From Liquorilactobacillus ghanensis DSM 18630 (GTDB taxonomy: Bacteria; Bacillota; Bacilli; Lactobacillales; Lactobacillaceae): a stretch of DNA of 64,000 nucleotides. The notes beneath the pieces were generated by a model. It made no database searches. It saw only the letters and a program-made list of their open reading frames with translations, and had not been told where the DNA came from. Location of the stretch: contig NZ_AZGB01000018.1 of NCBI RefSeq assembly GCF_001435235.1, positions 174,829-238,828 on the forward strand, in the 5' to 3' direction. This document shows positions 1-8,097 of this stretch, in pieces. The stretch's first letter is position 1. The number at the start of each line of letters is the position of its first letter. A program made the position numbers and the translations under genes.

Positions 1-258
1 GCCAGTTGCTTTGTCAAATAAGTACCAGTGACCATTAATCTTTTGTTGACCATACTGCATCTGACCATTTGAATTATAGTAAACTGTCTTGTGCTGTTCC
101 GGAATTGCTTGTAAGCCAGTCTTCATTGCACCAGTTGCTTTGTCAAATAAGTACCAGTGACCATTAATCTTTTGTTGGCCATATTGCATCTGACCATTGG
201 AACTATAGTAGACTGTCTTATGCTGGTCGGGAATCGTCTGCATACCTGTTTGTTTAAC
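1..258 (-). repeat. 129-bp tandem repeat encoding ~43-residue cell-wall-binding-type modules
   Basis: Bases 2-115 recur almost unchanged beginning at 131, a period of 129 bp or 43 codons. Each unit encodes GHWYLFDKATG followed by a KTVYY/NGQMQYGQQ half. A diverged third copy extends to about 300. The array continues past the left edge, so the copy number is unknown. Confidence 0.85.
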
Positions 259-2253
259 ACCATTTTTATACAAATACCAGTGACCATTTTCTTTAACTTG
301 ACCATTTTTATTAGTTTGGTTATTTGTAGCTGGCTGATTATTTTTGTTAGCCTGATTATTAGTAGTCGATTGATTATTTTTGTTAGTCTGGTTATTCGTA
401 GCTGGCTGGTTATTCTTATTAGCCTGGTTATTTGTAGCTGGCTGGTTGTTCTTATTAGTCTGATTATTTGTAGCTGGCTGGTTGTTCTTATTAGTCTGAT
501 TATTTACAGTATTATTTGCCGGCTTGTTATGATTTGCTACTGCTTGCTGATAGTTCGTAAGAGCTTTTTGTAAGTTAGCAGCTACTGTATTAATGTAAGA
601 TTGTGAAGTTACTCCAGAATTACCATATGGCAATTCATCTACACCACCACCACCGTTAAAGCCATGGAAATCAAAATAATAATGATCCCAAACCTGAATC
701 ATATCATCAATGCCAACAAAATCGACAGCCGTTCCAGCAGCCTGTTCCAGCGCAATGAAATCTTTATAGGTATCTTCATAAAGTGTCGTTGTAGTATCCT
801 GTATATCTTGCGCTTGCTCAAATAAATTTTGCACATTAGTTGTGTTTGGCGTTTTTAATTTTTTAGTGGCAGCTACAATTTGGTTGACTGCGGCTAAGAT
901 TTTTTCTTTTGAAAATGTAACAGGTCCTTCATAATCAGACTCACCTTCATGACCATACCCAGGATCTACTTTATGATAAGCATCTTCAGCTGAAATGTAA
1001 TTATTTATATCTGCTTCAGAAGTTTGATCTTTATCAACTAGAATACTCCCAGCATCATACAACTCTGATTCTACTTTATCACTGAATAAATCATTATATG
1101 TTTTCTCCGCATTTGTAATAGTTGCCATCGAAACAGGCTCATTTATTGTAACCAAACTGTTAAATGCACTGGTAAGCTTTGAAACTGCACTATCAATATC
1201 ACTTTGTGAATTATAGTCCTCGTATTCATTACTAACATTGCCAGAAACATACATTAAATTTCGAAAACTGTCATCAGAATATTTAATTACTGCACTTTCA
1301 GGTTCAACACTGGAATTAGAATATAAATATACAATATTTCCATCTTGATAAAGGCTATCTATTTTAGAATTAATTTTATCAAATTTTGAAAAATCCAGTT
1401 TTCGCTTCTTAAGATGCAGGTTATTGACAGCTTGTTGCAATTCGGCAGTCATTGCATCTGCTTCTCCTTGAGAAATACCTAATGTCCGATTTAAAACAGC
1501 CGATTTACTTAGAATTGTTATTAAATTATCAATTCCATCATAATAATCTTCTTCAGAGGTATCATTATAAGCTTGGTTATATTTAGAGTAAGCATTTTTC
1601 ATGGCTTCATTCAAAGCCGTTTTATTAACTCCCTTGACCGTTACTCCTCCGTGCAAAATATAATTTACATCATTAAAATTAAACATGTCATTCGTTTCTG
1701 AATCTGTGTTAGCATCAGCATTAGTAGCTGCGCTTGAACTTGAAGCAGCAGAACTCGAAGTAGCTTGTGACTGCTCAGCCTTAGATGTTGCCGAATCAGC
1801 CGTTGATGAACTTTGGGCACTTAGCGTTACGCTTGCGGCGGTTTTTGCCGCTTTGGCATTCGTTTGTTGTTTTGTTTGCGTTGCAGCGGTTACTGCCACA
1901 CTTTCGGCATCGCTGCTTGCGGCAGCTGATTTAGTGTCTGTATTTTGTTTTGTTTGAACTGCAGCAGTTTTTGCTGTACTGTTGTCACTGCTGCTTATAC
2001 TTTTCGCTGTTGTTACGTTATTACTTGAACTTGAATTAACTACACTGCTGCTCGTTGCGGCACTGCTTGTTGAAGTGCTGCTGGAAACAGTACTTGAGGA
2101 CTGACTAACTGTCTTGGTTGTAGCATCCGCATGAATTTCTTGAATTTGAGTCGTCAAACCTAATGTAACCACCGTTGCAAATAAAATCGAACCAACATAT
2201 TTGCCAACTTTAGCTAACTTATACTTATTATCTTTCTTACAATTCTTCCCCAT
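1..2253 (-). CDS. Large secreted repeat-containing surface protein, C-terminus beyond the left edge
   Basis: A single open frame runs from ATG 2253 off the left end (751 codons, no stop), preceded by AAAAGGGG. Residues 1-43 form a signal peptide resembling the KxYKxGKxW class (YKLAKVGKYVG, hydrophobic core, likely cleavage after HADA). About residues 44-185 are a Ser/Ala/Thr-rich low-complexity stalk. Residues ~190-570 are an acidic helical region with no family I recognise. Residues ~580-650 are about six copies of a 12-residue Asn/Gln-rich unit (NNQTNKNNQPAT). From ~652 come cell-wall/glucan-binding-type repeats (GHWYLFDKATG, KTVYYNSNGQMQYGQQ), as in lactobacillus GH25 lysozymes and other wall-bound enzymes. 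The catalytic or anchoring part, if any, lies outside the window. Export and wall attachment are inferred. Confidence 0.85.
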   Translation of the reverse strand, partial: MGKNCKKDNKYKLAKVGKYVGSILFATVVTLGLTTQIQEIHADATTKTVSQSSSTVSSSTSTSSAATSSSVVNSSSSNNVTTAKSISSSDNSTAKTAAVQTKQNTDTKSAAASSDAESVAVTAATQTKQQTNAKAAKTAASVTLSAQSSSTADSATSKAEQSQATSSSAASSSSAATNADANTDSETNDMFNFNDVNYILHGGVTVKGVNKTALNEAMKNAYSKYNQAYNDTSEEDYYDGIDNLITILSKSAVLNRTLGISQGEADAMTAELQQAVNNLHLKKRKLDFSKFDKINSKIDSLYQDGNIVYLYSNSSVEPESAVIKYSDDSFRNLMYVSGNVSNEYEDYNSQSDIDSAVSKLTSAFNSLVTINEPVSMATITNAEKTYNDLFSDKVESELYDAGSILVDKDQTSEADINNYISAEDAYHKVDPGYGHEGESDYEGPVTFSKEKILAAVNQIVAATKKLKTPNTTNVQNLFEQAQDIQDTTTTLYEDTYKDFIALEQAAGTAVDFVGIDDMIQVWDHYYFDFHGFNGGGGVDELPYGNSGVTSQSYINTVAANLQKALTNYQQAVANHNKPANNTVNNQTNKNNQPATNNQTNKNNQPATNNQANKNNQPATNNQTNKNNQSTTNNQANKNNQPATNNQTNKNGQVKENGHWYLYKNGVKQTGMQTIPDQHKTVYYSSNGQMQYGQQKINGHWYLFDKATGAMKTGLQAIPEQHKTVYYNSNGQMQYGQQKINGHWYLFDKATG
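310..515 (-). repeat. 36-bp imperfect tandem repeat (Asn/Gln-rich 12-residue unit)
   Basis: About six consecutive 36-bp units encode NNQTNKNNQPAT with T/A and PA/ST substitutions. The array sits between the acidic middle region and the wall-binding repeats, so it probably acts as a flexible linker. Such arrays can change length by slippage. Confidence 0.85.
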
Positions 2254-2314
2254 TTTTCCCCTTTTCCAGCGCACTATCCCTAAATTGCACCTGAAATAAT
2301 AATTTCCAAACATT

Positions 2315-2343
2315 ATTATATGGTTTACTTTTGTTTTAATCAA
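2315..2343 (-). promoter_or_regulatory. Sigma-A promoter of the surface protein gene
   Basis: On the minus strand TTGATT (2343-2338), a 17-bp spacer and TATAAT (2320-2315) lie about 60 bp upstream of the ATG. Both boxes are close to consensus. Confidence 0.7.
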
Positions 2344-2604
2344 TCAAAATTTAATCTATTTTATTACCCTTTTTATTTTTAATTCAAAACAAAAAAGACT
2401 CAAGTTACTTTAAAACAACACTTGCATCTAAATATCAATCTTTAAAAATACCCCTGAGCAGAAATTATTTCAATTTATTAAATTAATAAATAAAATAAGA
2501 AACTATATTAAATAATTACGCTGTTGCAATCAAATATGGCTAATTAATCTGTTAGCCGCTGATTCATTTTTTTCAAATCGTCATTAAAAATAAAATTTAG
2601 TTAC
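2344..2604. other. AT-rich intergenic stretch
   Basis: Together with the adjoining promoter and terminator this forms the 414-bp gap between two minus-strand genes. I see no open frame or strong structure in this part. Confidence 0.6.
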
Positions 2605-2641
2605 AAAAAGAGCCCGTCAAAGTTATTATTTGTCCGGACTC
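2605..2641 (-). terminator. Rho-independent terminator of the permease gene
   Basis: On the minus strand GAGTCCG (2641-2635) pairs with CGGGCTC (2616-2610), one G-U pair, with an inner CAAA/TTTG pairing. A run of five T (2609-2605) follows. It lies 27 bp past the permease stop. Confidence 0.65.
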
Positions 2642-2667
2642 CTCAATAATATTAAATTAAAAGACTC

Positions 2668-4287
2668 TCAATGTTTGACTGTACCGTGTTTTCGACCTAC
2701 AAGCCAGATTATGAACAAAGCTAAAATTGCTTCGACTGCAATCCAAAGACCACGATTAGGTAATTGTGTCCCGCCAAGATAAACTCCGCCAACAACTGCA
2801 ACAATCAACAAAATAAGCATTACAGACCATTGACCACGACTAAAGGCTTGACCATATTTATTTTCACGTCTGGTAATCAATGGCAAAATTGCTCCTAAAC
2901 CAATTAGAACAATTATCGCCACAATATTAATGATCAATTCATACCACCAAGTTGTGCTAAACTCGGCCACATCTTGCGGAGCAATTCCAAAAACAGTAGC
3001 GATTGCTGTCACTGCTAAAGCCCAAAAGCCAACTAACCAAGCCAATTTATCGTTTTTAATAAAGATATAGCTTGAAGGATATTTAGCCGAATTTTTTCGC
3101 ACTCGCATGAAAGCATAAAAGATCCAGCAAGTTACTCCAGGAGAAATAATTCCGTTTAAATTCAACAACCAATTAAAAATATCATTCATATCTGGCAGAA
3201 AAATTCCCAGTAACAAAATAAAACCTGATAAAACGCATGTCAGCAAGTAACCATTAACTGGCAATCCCGCTGCATTAGTTTTCCGCAAGAACTTCGGCAT
3301 GTAGCGCTCCCCAGTATCAGAGATCAACATCCGTGTCATTGCATCAAGCAAAACAGCTAATAACGCTACTAAATAAAAGACTTCAGTCCAAGCGAACAAA
3401 TACATGAATAAGTTGCCCACGTGATATTGCTGTCCCAGCGCTTGGAAGGCATAGTAAGAACCATTCATTTTCAAATCATTCGGCAAATGGTGAGCATTAA
3501 AGAATATTCCTAATGAAAATGATCCAAAAATCGTCAAGAAAGCCGTCATGCCAACCAACATCAGCATAGATTTAGGAAACTCGGTTTGTGGGCGTTTCAT
3601 CTTGGTAACAAATGGAGCAATCAGCTCGCAACCATTAACAGCATAGATCAGCAGCCCAACCGTTGTCAGATACTTTAAATCAAACTTAGGCACGATCGCA
3701 CCTAAATTCATGGGTTGAGTTGCAATGTGACCGCCAAGTGCCAGCGAAGAAATAGACATAATTACAAACAAAACGGTCATACCAAACATTGCAATTCCAC
3801 CAACCATGCTTAACAGCTCAAGCGAACGTTTAAAACGTGATTGGACCAAAATGAAAACAACAAATGTTAGCAATGTCCATAAAGCAAATTGACTATTAGA
3901 AATCGTATCTTGAAACTTACTATTGCCGGTAACAGCCCAACCGATCCCGACAACTACTGAATTAGCAGTATCAACCACATAGGGAATCGATGCCGCCCAA
4001 TATGTCCAAGCCGTAAAATATCCCAGAAATTCTCCATTGGTTCCGCGAATCCAAGAACTTAATCCGCCACCTTCATGATTAAAAATCGAGCCTAATTGTC
4101 CTACCATTAATGAATAAGGAATTACATACAAAAAGAGCATCAAGACCCAAGAAGTAATAACACCCATTCCTTGATTTTTAAAATTATAAATTAAGTCATC
4201 AAAACCAATGACTGTTACAAAACACATTAATGCCAATACCGGCCAGCTAATATAATGTTTTGCCTTATCTGTTGAAAAATTTTCCAC
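2668..4287 (-). CDS. APC-family amino acid permease/antiporter
   Basis: A polytopic inner-membrane protein of ~539 aa with about 12 hydrophobic segments. The N-terminal KHYISWPVLAL and the GGGLSSWIRG region are typical of the glutamate/GABA-antiporter-like branch of the APC superfamily, which exchanges amino acids or their decarboxylated amines. Substrate is not determinable. GTG 4287 is preferred as start because GAGGTGG lies five bases upstream; a GTG at 4296 overlaps that ribosome site. The protein aligns clearly with the permease at 52519, which sits next to a decarboxylase, so the two are paralogues. This copy has no enzyme partner here. The gene has a long upstream leader (4288-4580). 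Confidence 0.85.
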   Translation of the reverse strand: MENFSTDKAKHYISWPVLALMCFVTVIGFDDLIYNFKNQGMGVITSWVLMLFLYVIPYSLMVGQLGSIFNHEGGGLSSWIRGTNGEFLGYFTAWTYWAASIPYVVDTANSVVVGIGWAVTGNSKFQDTISNSQFALWTLLTFVVFILVQSRFKRSLELLSMVGGIAMFGMTVLFVIMSISSLALGGHIATQPMNLGAIVPKFDLKYLTTVGLLIYAVNGCELIAPFVTKMKRPQTEFPKSMLMLVGMTAFLTIFGSFSLGIFFNAHHLPNDLKMNGSYYAFQALGQQYHVGNLFMYLFAWTEVFYLVALLAVLLDAMTRMLISDTGERYMPKFLRKTNAAGLPVNGYLLTCVLSGFILLLGIFLPDMNDIFNWLLNLNGIISPGVTCWIFYAFMRVRKNSAKYPSSYIFIKNDKLAWLVGFWALAVTAIATVFGIAPQDVAEFSTTWWYELIINIVAIIVLIGLGAILPLITRRENKYGQAFSRGQWSVMLILLIVAVVGGVYLGGTQLPNRGLWIAVEAILALFIIWLVGRKHGTVKH

Positions 4288-4310
4288 TTTTTCCACCTCA
4301 AGCTTTATTT

Positions 4311-4550
4311 TTAATTGCGGTAAATCAAATTCCTTCCAGGCGGCTTTTCAACTTTTTTATTGTTCAAACTAAATTGATATGAAACAGTTGGTTGTTTTTG
4401 ATATCCATAATCAAACCTCATAACTGAGTAACAATTGTTGACTGGCTTTATGGAATGTTTTTTCAACCATACCGAAAAAAACGTTCTTAACTTTTTCAAA
4501 TTAAGAGCGCACCGAATTGTTATCTGTTTCAAATTACCTAATTGGCCCAC
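4311..4550 (-). CDS. Possible 79-aa leader ORF upstream of the permease
   Basis: An open frame of 79 codons begins at GTG 4550 with GGAGGT four bases upstream and ends 23 bp before the permease start. The product is basic (KKLRTFF, VWLKKHSI) and has no family I recognise, no membrane segment and no clear signal. It could be a short regulatory leader peptide whose translation affects the permease, or a chance ORF in a long untranslated leader. The ribosome site is its only real support. Confidence 0.25.
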   Translation of the reverse strand: MGQLGNLKQITIRCALNLKKLRTFFSVWLKKHSIKPVNNCYSVMRFDYGYQKQPTVSYQFSLNNKKVEKPPGRNLIYRN

Positions 4551-4668
4551 TTTTACCTCCAGCAATCAATCGTAGTAACTGCCTCTTTATAAAATCTTAA
4601 GTTATTCTTCACACAAAATTAACAATTACCGTTTAAAATAACGAAGTGTAACCTGATATTAAACAATT

Positions 4669-4730
4669 TTCATTTACTCCCCCTATGGTAAATGAATCTC
4701 TCCGGACTTTTAAAAGTTCGGAGTTTTTTT
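4669..4730 (+). ncRNA. Candidate small RNA 3' part: C-rich loop hairpin plus terminator
   Basis: On the plus strand a perfect 9-bp stem (TTCATTTAC 4669-4677 with GTAAATGAA 4688-4696) presents the loop TCCCCCTATG. It is followed at once by a terminator stem (4700-4711 with 4712-4723, one G-U pair) and seven T (4724-4730). Both flanking genes are on the minus strand, and read on that strand the hairpin has no T-tract. A plus-strand terminator with no gene before it and a UCCCCC loop match the architecture of Firmicutes small RNAs that pair with Shine-Dalgarno sequences. I cannot place the 5' end; no good promoter is visible at 4560-4660. Confidence 0.45.
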
Positions 4731-4751
4731 GCCTTAAATCAGTTCAGCTTA

Positions 4752-5951
4752 TTATTCTTTAAGCTTAGCGGAATTTGAGTGTTGCCAATAACTTAAATTA
4801 GCAAAAGCACTCAGGAAGATAATATTAAATGATAATTCCAATAAATGCTGGTCGATCACTGAACTTAAAATTACTAATAGCAACGCTACCGTAAATGAAT
4901 ATAATTGCAATTGATCATAACGTTTTAATAAATACCAGATAAAGTACATTAAAACTATAAAGCAAAATACTCCCAACATCATTAAGACCCGAATAAACGA
5001 AACATCAATAAAGAAGTAATCAAATGCTCCATGATGAATTCCACCATTACCAACTTGCGGCACAACCTGACCAAATAAAGTTACATTAAAGCGTTTAAAA
5101 GCTTCATGCCCATATGTCAATCGACCAGATAACAATTTGTTTGCTATCCGTAGAATTGGATTAGTAGGGGAATAGAGATAGGCCAGGACAACATTCAGCA
5201 TAATAAAAATAAATATCAAACCAGTCAATATTCGTCGATTAAAAAAGGCCAAAAAACGAAATACTTGCTTTTTAGCAGCTATTAAAATAATTAATAACAA
5301 CATTAAAATAAAGTCAATTCGTGTATCCGTCAAAAAATACATCGTAAATGTTAAAGCCACAGCCCCAATGTATTCTGGTAAATTAAACTTAAAATTGCGA
5401 TATAAAGCAAAAGTTACCAACAAATAAAATGTTCGAGCAGCAAAATCTGTTGGATAAATCATCCCCAAAGCTAAACGAACAGTCGCTTCATCACGACGGC
5501 CAATAGTTATACTAGTTATCCAACCCGCTGCGGCTGCAATTAATGTAATGATAATCATGCATACTTCCAAGTACAAAAATAGCTTTAAAATCTTTTTAAA
5601 AGATACATTTTTGGCACCGATCACAAACACAAAATAGTAAAAAAAGCTTGGATCCATAGATCGCTGATAAACTCCCCAAAAAAGCAATCCAAATAAAAGA
5701 ATAATCAAAGCTTTTTCCCAATTCCAATGATCGACCACAAAAATTTTTATAGCTACAACTGCACTGGCTAATTCAGCAATATTGGCTAATAGCGACTTAG
5801 AAACGTAAACACTAAACATTGTTCCACCAATAAAATTACTAATCAGGTATGCAGCCAAAGCTACCAAATAAACTACTTCCGCAATCTGCGGCCAATTGTA
5901 ATTAGTTCTTAGCTTTTCTGCAAACTTATTTTTTTTTAAAAGTTTCTCCAT
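4752..5951 (-). CDS. Wzy-like polysaccharide polymerase (O-antigen ligase/polymerase-type membrane protein)
   Basis: 399 aa, about 10-12 hydrophobic segments separated by short loops and one longer extracellular loop around residues 260-310 (GHEAFKRFNVTLFGQ). This is the usual build of polymerases that join lipid-linked repeat units outside the membrane. The family is poorly conserved, so assignment rests on topology and position as last gene of a polysaccharide operon. It starts 43 bp after the UDP-galactopyranose mutase gene. No flippase is found in the window, which would be its expected partner. No minus-strand terminator with a T-tract follows the stop. Confidence 0.65.
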   Translation of the reverse strand: MEKLLKKNKFAEKLRTNYNWPQIAEVVYLVALAAYLISNFIGGTMFSVYVSKSLLANIAELASAVVAIKIFVVDHWNWEKALIILLFGLLFWGVYQRSMDPSFFYYFVFVIGAKNVSFKKILKLFLYLEVCMIIITLIAAAAGWITSITIGRRDEATVRLALGMIYPTDFAARTFYLLVTFALYRNFKFNLPEYIGAVALTFTMYFLTDTRIDFILMLLLIILIAAKKQVFRFLAFFNRRILTGLIFIFIMLNVVLAYLYSPTNPILRIANKLLSGRLTYGHEAFKRFNVTLFGQVVPQVGNGGIHHGAFDYFFIDVSFIRVLMMLGVFCFIVLMYFIWYLLKRYDQLQLYSFTVALLLVILSSVIDQHLLELSFNIIFLSAFANLSYWQHSNSAKLKE

Positions 5952-5994
5952 TCGATAATTCCACCTTAATCAGAAAATCTGTTCACGTCAGTGC

Positions 5995-7107
5995 TTAGTC
6001 CAATTCCTTTTCCACCGTTACTAAAGCTGCACCAATTACCTGATCCATGTTGTAATAACGATATTGTCCTAGACGGCCGCCGAAGATCACATTACCAGCC
6101 TTAGTATCGGCCAATTCTTTATATTTTTTATACAGTGCATTGTTGGCTGAATTATTAACTGGATAATATGGTTCATCGCCACGATGCCAAGTCTTAGGAT
6201 ATTCCCGGGTAATAATCGTTTTATGTTTGTCACCCTTGCCAAACTCAAAATGCTTATGTTCGATGATCCGGGTAAATGGTGTCTTGGCATCCGTATAATT
6301 AACCACTGCATTTCCCTGGAAATTATCTTGATCAAGCTCTTCAGTTTCAAATTGCAAACTGCGATACTCCAATTCCCCATAGCAGTAATCAAAGTACTGA
6401 TCGATCATTCCGGTAAAGACTACTTTATCATAATTTTTCAGATATTCTTCCTGATGTTCAAAGAAATCAGTCTCAGTTTCAACTGTAATGGCGTCATTTG
6501 CCAACATCTTTTCAACGATCTGCGTATACCCGCCGATCGGAATCCCCTGATATGGGTCATTAAAGTAGTTGTTATCATAGGTTAAGCGAACTGGCAGCCG
6601 CCGAATAATAAATGCTGGCAATTCTTTAGCCGAACGCCCCCACTGCTTTTCGGTATAACCTTTGATGAGTTTTTGATAAATATCTGTCCCCACCAGCGAA
6701 ATTGCTTGTTCTTCCAAGTTTTCCGGTTTTTTTCCATGCAAAACTGCCCGCTGTTCATCAATTTTAGCTAAAGCCTGTTCAGGAGTCACCACTCCCCAAA
6801 GTTTGTTGAATGTATTCATATTAAATGGTAAATTATAGATCTCACCATGATAGTTAGCAATTGGCGTATTTGTATACCGGTTAAAATCCGCAAACTGATG
6901 AACATAATCCCAAATCTTTTTATTGGTAGTATGAAAAATATGCGCTCCATACTGATGAACCTGAATTCCAGCTACTTCTTTAGTATAAATATTACCAGCA
7001 ATATGATTTCTTTTTTCGATCACCTTGACTTGATGACCACGTTTAGCTGCTTCATAGGCAAAAGTCGCTCCGAATAAGCCAGCTCCTACTACTAAATAAT
7101 TTGTCAT
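5995..7107 (-). CDS. glf: UDP-galactopyranose mutase
   Basis: Converts UDP-galactopyranose to UDP-galactofuranose in the cytoplasm, supplying Galf for surface glycans. The 370-aa length is normal. An N-terminal FAD dinucleotide-binding motif GAGLFG (residues 8-13) and the IEKRNHIAGN segment are diagnostic, followed by the family's YGAHIFHT and EKQWGRSAKELP blocks. In the same operon lies a galactofuranosyltransferase-like gene (9277-10293), so the polymer most likely contains galactofuranose. It begins 27 bp after the GT2 gene. Confidence 0.95.
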   Translation of the reverse strand: MTNYLVVGAGLFGATFAYEAAKRGHQVKVIEKRNHIAGNIYTKEVAGIQVHQYGAHIFHTTNKKIWDYVHQFADFNRYTNTPIANYHGEIYNLPFNMNTFNKLWGVVTPEQALAKIDEQRAVLHGKKPENLEEQAISLVGTDIYQKLIKGYTEKQWGRSAKELPAFIIRRLPVRLTYDNNYFNDPYQGIPIGGYTQIVEKMLANDAITVETETDFFEHQEEYLKNYDKVVFTGMIDQYFDYCYGELEYRSLQFETEELDQDNFQGNAVVNYTDAKTPFTRIIEHKHFEFGKGDKHKTIITREYPKTWHRGDEPYYPVNNSANNALYKKYKELADTKAGNVIFGGRLGQYRYYNMDQVIGAALVTVEKELD

Positions 7108-7134
7108 TTTTTCACCTCATAAATAATCTATCGT

Positions 7135-8097
7135 TTAAATTCCTTTTCCACCTAACACAAAAAATAAATCTGATAAGATACGCCGACTTGTCGTACCTTG
7201 GTGTGGCAAATCTTTCTTTATAAATCGCTGCCGTTCCAGCTTAGAGCCGTTCAATGCTTGATATACAGCTTTTAATGGCTGCTTTTGCTGAGCACTGGCT
7301 TCAGCAAAAAACAATTTGTATAATTGATTAATTTGTCTTACCGGAAGCGATTTAGTCGGCCAGCTTTTATCAGACCATTTACGCTTAAGACTTGCTATTT
7401 TCTTATTCAACTTACTAGATTTTAAAACCGCAAAAAAATCTTGACCACCGTATTGATTATTACCATGTTGGCGATATTTAATCAATGGTTCTTCAACAAA
7501 GGCAATCTTGCCCAGAAGTGCTGCTACTAAGGCTACCCAATGATCATGAAGAAAAACATCTTTTAGATCTGCGCGACAAGCATATTTTTTGAGGTTATTA
7601 TCAACCATTACGGTACAACCTGTTACATTATTAAAGAAAACGATCGAAATTAAATCATGTGGTCGTTTTTCAAATGACGGTTTATGCAACAAATTTAATT
7701 GTTGATCCACGATTAGTTTGTTCGTATGTACTAAAAGAGGGACTCCAGAATCATTTTGCTTTCTTAATTCTAGCATAGCAGCCAAGGTAGTTGCTATTTT
7801 TGTTGGCAACCAAACATCATCTTGATCGCAAAACATATAAAAATCGGCCTGAACATTTCTAAAAAGCTCAAAAAAAGAACCAACTACTCCCAGATTCTTT
7901 CCTGCTGCACCTTGATACAAGTGAATCCGCCTATCGTTTTCTTGATATTGCTTAATAATTTTCAAAGTTGCATCAGTTGATCCATCATCACGAATATATA
8001 AATCCCAATTTTCATACGTCTGCTGTTGAAGCGAATCAAGTTGCATTGGCAAATATTCTTGTCCATTATAAGTTGACATTAAGATTGCAATCTTCAT
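7135..8097 (-). CDS. GT2-family glycosyltransferase (rhamnosyltransferase-like)
   Basis: 320 aa, GT-A fold glycosyltransferase family 2. The N-terminus MSTYNGQEYLPMQLDSL and RDDGSTDAT bind the nucleotide-sugar, and DQDDVW near residue 95 is the metal-binding DxD region. Proteins of this type usually transfer rhamnose or a related sugar to a growing lipid-linked repeat unit on the cytoplasmic face. The sugar is not determinable. Its ATG overlaps the stop of the upstream gene by four bases (8094-8097), so translation is probably coupled. Confidence 0.85.
   Translation of the reverse strand: MKIAILMSTYNGQEYLPMQLDSLQQQTYENWDLYIRDDGSTDATLKIIKQYQENDRRIHLYQGAAGKNLGVVGSFFELFRNVQADFYMFCDQDDVWLPTKIATTLAAMLELRKQNDSGVPLLVHTNKLIVDQQLNLLHKPSFEKRPHDLISIVFFNNVTGCTVMVDNNLKKYACRADLKDVFLHDHWVALVAALLGKIAFVEEPLIKYRQHGNNQYGGQDFFAVLKSSKLNKKIASLKRKWSDKSWPTKSLPVRQINQLYKLFFAEASAQQKQPLKAVYQALNGSKLERQRFIKKDLPHQGTTSRRILSDLFFVLGGKGI

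Noticed and set aside
157-573. Plus-strand 138-codon hydrophobic ORF
   Set aside because: It is the antisense of the Asn/Gln repeat array, whose AAT/AAC codons read as Ile/Val on the other strand; no ribosome site.
1685-1957. Plus-strand 90-codon Ala/Val-rich ORF
   Set aside because: Antisense of the Ser/Ala-rich stalk of the surface protein.
4311-4740. T-box or riboswitch upstream of the permease
   Set aside because: No T-box GGTGG antiterminator motif and no fold typical of known lysine or other amino-acid riboswitches could be found.
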